From G963556115 sp963666605 (GTDB lineage Bacteria; Planctomycetota; SZUA-567), in the NCBI GenBank assembly GCA_965140405.1, contig OZ223208.1, forward strand, positions 2,542,001 to 2,606,000: 64,000 nt of DNA, in the 5' to 3' direction. Position numbers and translations under genes: made by a program. Positions within the stretch are counted from its first letter, which is position 1; each line of letters starts with the position of its first letter. The notes beneath the pieces are model-generated. The model made no database searches. It was given only the letters and a program-made list of their open reading frames with translations, and was not told the DNA's origin. Shown piece by piece: positions 62,554 to 64,000 of the stretch.

Positions 62554-63711
62554 TTATATATTACTATACTTATCATTAGTTTTCGCAACCGACCAAGTAT
62601 TCTTAATTTTCTTTGCATCATACATCGCATCATCACTATACTTGATAAGCCTACTTATATCTTGTGTATCATTAGAGCTAGAGCTTGCTATTCCTATACT
62701 GACTGATACATATCCCAAACTCGATGGTTTGTGCTCAAGATTTTTTTGGCGAAGTTTGTCTAGTATCTCCTCTGCCAAATATTCTGAATCCTTCAGGCTT
62801 TCTACTATAGCAAAGCAGACAATCTCTTCCCCTCCAAACCTCATAAGAAAGTTTTTATGCTTTTTAAAACATTCTTTGATAACAGCTGAAATCTCTTTTA
62901 GCACATTATCACCTGCCACATGCCCATAATAGTCATTATACTTCTTAAAGTCATCTATATCTATAAAGAATGCCGAAGTATACCCTCCCTCGATTTCGTC
63001 AAAGAATTTATTTTCAGCAGAATATAGATACCTCTTATTATATAGTTGTGTGAGGGGATCAATATTTGTTAAAGATCTTAATTCATACCTCGCTATCTCG
63101 AGCTCTTTAACCCGTACCCCCTGCTCATTATGATACTTCTCAATTTGCTCACCAGTCAATTTGTTCACCCACGATACCGCGGTAAAGATAAAAGAAATTG
63201 TAATATATGCGATAACCAGCCTTATAAATAGTAAAGTATCATACTCAGCAATATCTTGCACACCAAAGAACCTGACAAGAATCTGAGAAAAGACTAATAT
63301 CAGTAAATATCCAGTACAGATTGCAATTCGTTTATTATTATTCAAAGCTAAAAAAACATAAATAGGAAAAACCAGAGACCACAAATAGGTATTACTATCA
63401 GAGTTAATTATAAACATCCATGCAAAGAATGTACCGATTATTGCAATCATTATATATATTAAGAAATCTTTTTTCATCTTCCATATGAGTGCAACATACC
63501 CTACAAATAATGCAATAGAAACAATATCCATTGATAATCCTAGAGGATTAAAACAGATAATATCACGAAGAATAAAAACAAAAAGTATCAGAGTAACAAA
63601 GACACTATTCAAAGCTACAAAAGCAAACCTTATGTTGTCATGAGCATTACTGCTCGAAACATCCTGATTTCGAATCACTGTTAGTATTTCTTTTATTGTA
63701 GCAATCATCAT
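62554..63711 (-). CDS. membrane GGDEF protein with GGEEI active site
   Basis: The 385-aa protein has about six hydrophobic segments in residues 30-182, a short linker and a GGDEF domain: NIDPLTQLYNKRYLY, FFIDIDDFKKYNDYYGHVAG, MRFGGEEIVCF, YVSVSIGIA, YSDDAMYDAKK. The active-site loop is GGEEI at 293-297 where active cyclases have GGDEF or GGEEF, and no RxxD I-site precedes it. It may be a weak cyclase or a c-di-GMP/GTP-sensing relic. It follows another GGDEF gene on the same strand, a tandem pair. Confidence 0.85.
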   Translation of the reverse strand: MMIATIKEILTVIRNQDVSSSNAHDNIRFAFVALNSVFVTLILFVFILRDIICFNPLGLSMDIVSIALFVGYVALIWKMKKDFLIYIMIAIIGTFFAWMFIINSDSNTYLWSLVFPIYVFLALNNNKRIAICTGYLLILVFSQILVRFFGVQDIAEYDTLLFIRLVIAYITISFIFTAVSWVNKLTGEQIEKYHNEQGVRVKELEIARYELRSLTNIDPLTQLYNKRYLYSAENKFFDEIEGGYTSAFFIDIDDFKKYNDYYGHVAGDNVLKEISAVIKECFKKHKNFLMRFGGEEIVCFAIVESLKDSEYLAEEILDKLRQKNLEHKPSSLGYVSVSIGIASSSSNDTQDISRLIKYSDDAMYDAKKIKNTWSVAKTNDKYSNI

Positions 63712-63756
63712 AACGCCTCTATTACTTACTTATAAAATCAAAATTCAATAACAAAT

Positions 63757-64000
63757 TCAACCAGAAACTACAAAATACTGATTCTTCCCATTCTTCTTTG
63801 CATGATACATCGCATCATCACTGCCATGTATTAATTGATTTAAAGAAGAATACTCATTCTGATGACTCCATGAAACACCAGCACTAATAGTTATCTTTTT
63901 AAATGGCGAGCATATATGTGGGATGCCGAGTTCTTCAACCTTACCAATAAGATTTGCCGTAATCGTCTCAATCTGAGTAAAGTCATCGATCTTCAATAAG
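63757..64000 (-). CDS. GGDEF-domain protein, C-terminal fragment at window edge
   Basis: The frame is open to the right edge with no start, so this is the last ~80 codons of a longer gene. It shows the end of a GGDEF domain: KKITISAGVSWSHQNEYSSL, then a helix ending DDAMYHAKKNGKNQYFV. The catalytic loop and any sensor domain lie outside the window. Its similarity to the adjacent gene (DDAMYDAKK vs DDAMYHAKK) suggests a local duplication. The stop is 45 nt before the start of the 62554-63711 gene. Confidence 0.82.
   Translation of the reverse strand, partial: LLKIDDFTQIETITANLIGKVEELGIPHICSPFKKITISAGVSWSHQNEYSSLNQLIHGSDDAMYHAKKNGKNQYFVVSG

Overview
The window is AT-rich chromosomal DNA that is densely packed with mostly housekeeping genes and carries no recognisable mobile element, phage, integrase, CRISPR array or rRNA. 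Several genes point to a bacterium with an outer membrane: KDO-8-phosphate synthase (kdsA), an LpxH-type UDP-diacylglucosamine hydrolase, a LolC/LolD-like transporter, several lipoproteins, and a secreted protein ending like an outer-membrane barrel. It does not look like a typical proteobacterium. It has a protein arginine kinase (McsB), a SpoIID-type murein enzyme, a GH57 glucan enzyme next to a DUF4912-like protein, a metal-dependent (Cys-type) KdsA, a DUF2225 protein and many HEAT-repeat proteins. A PVC-type (for example Lentisphaerae-like) or another deep-branching diderm lineage fits best, but the phylum cannot be fixed from the sequence alone.

Layout. 1-660: 5' part of scpB with a very acidic leader, divergent from ruvB. 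886-4995: ruvB, a methyltransferase, a SpoIID lipoprotein and an enolase-superfamily epimerase in one tight run. 4967-6588: miaA-ribE on the minus strand. 6800-7855: arginine kinase. 7915-12870 (minus): a methyltransferase preceded by a 14-codon leader ORF, miaB, an FHA protein, a GNAT enzyme and hflX. 13305-15711: a small unknown protein, nadD, tRNA-Arg(CCG) and a membrane diguanylate cyclase. 16199-21514: a divergent block with a PhnP-like metallohydrolase and a secreted HEAT protein on one side, and a membrane protein plus a HEAT-receiver fusion on the other. 21587-25264 (minus): a lipoprotein, then nadA-yggS-proC-yggU. 25459-28466: an ACT protein, a class II aldolase with a Cys-rich tail, and an outer-membrane protein. 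28555-30453: efp, lpxH and an unknown. 30743-31120: an AhpD-like protein. 31201-42024 (minus): sbcDC, a UlaG-like hydrolase, an ankyrin-MscS channel, serS, hisA, kdsA. 42293-51775: a lipoprotein, a DUF4912-like gene overlapping GH57, ahcY, a TPR protein and a ppx-ppk1 polyphosphate pair. 52053-55565 (minus): citrate synthase, tsf, rpsB. 55979-57794: a STAS protein and a degenerate receiver fused to DUF2225. 57787-64000: an aminotransferase, a LacI regulator with its own likely operator, a Lol-like ABC pair, and two tandem GGDEF genes, the last cut by the window edge.

Operon ends are commonly marked by long perfect hairpins (12-25 bp stems), often between convergent genes. Two of these share a 32-nt core with a compensatory base-pair change. 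I saw no obvious new defence or secretion system. The most unusual items are the leader ORF, the arginine kinase without McsA, the ankyrin-MscS fusion, the epimerase lacking its second catalytic lysine, the receiver with Gly in place of the phospho-Asp, and the metal-site-like tail on the aldolase. Start codons were re-chosen for many genes on ribosome-binding-site and family evidence; the reasons are in each entry.
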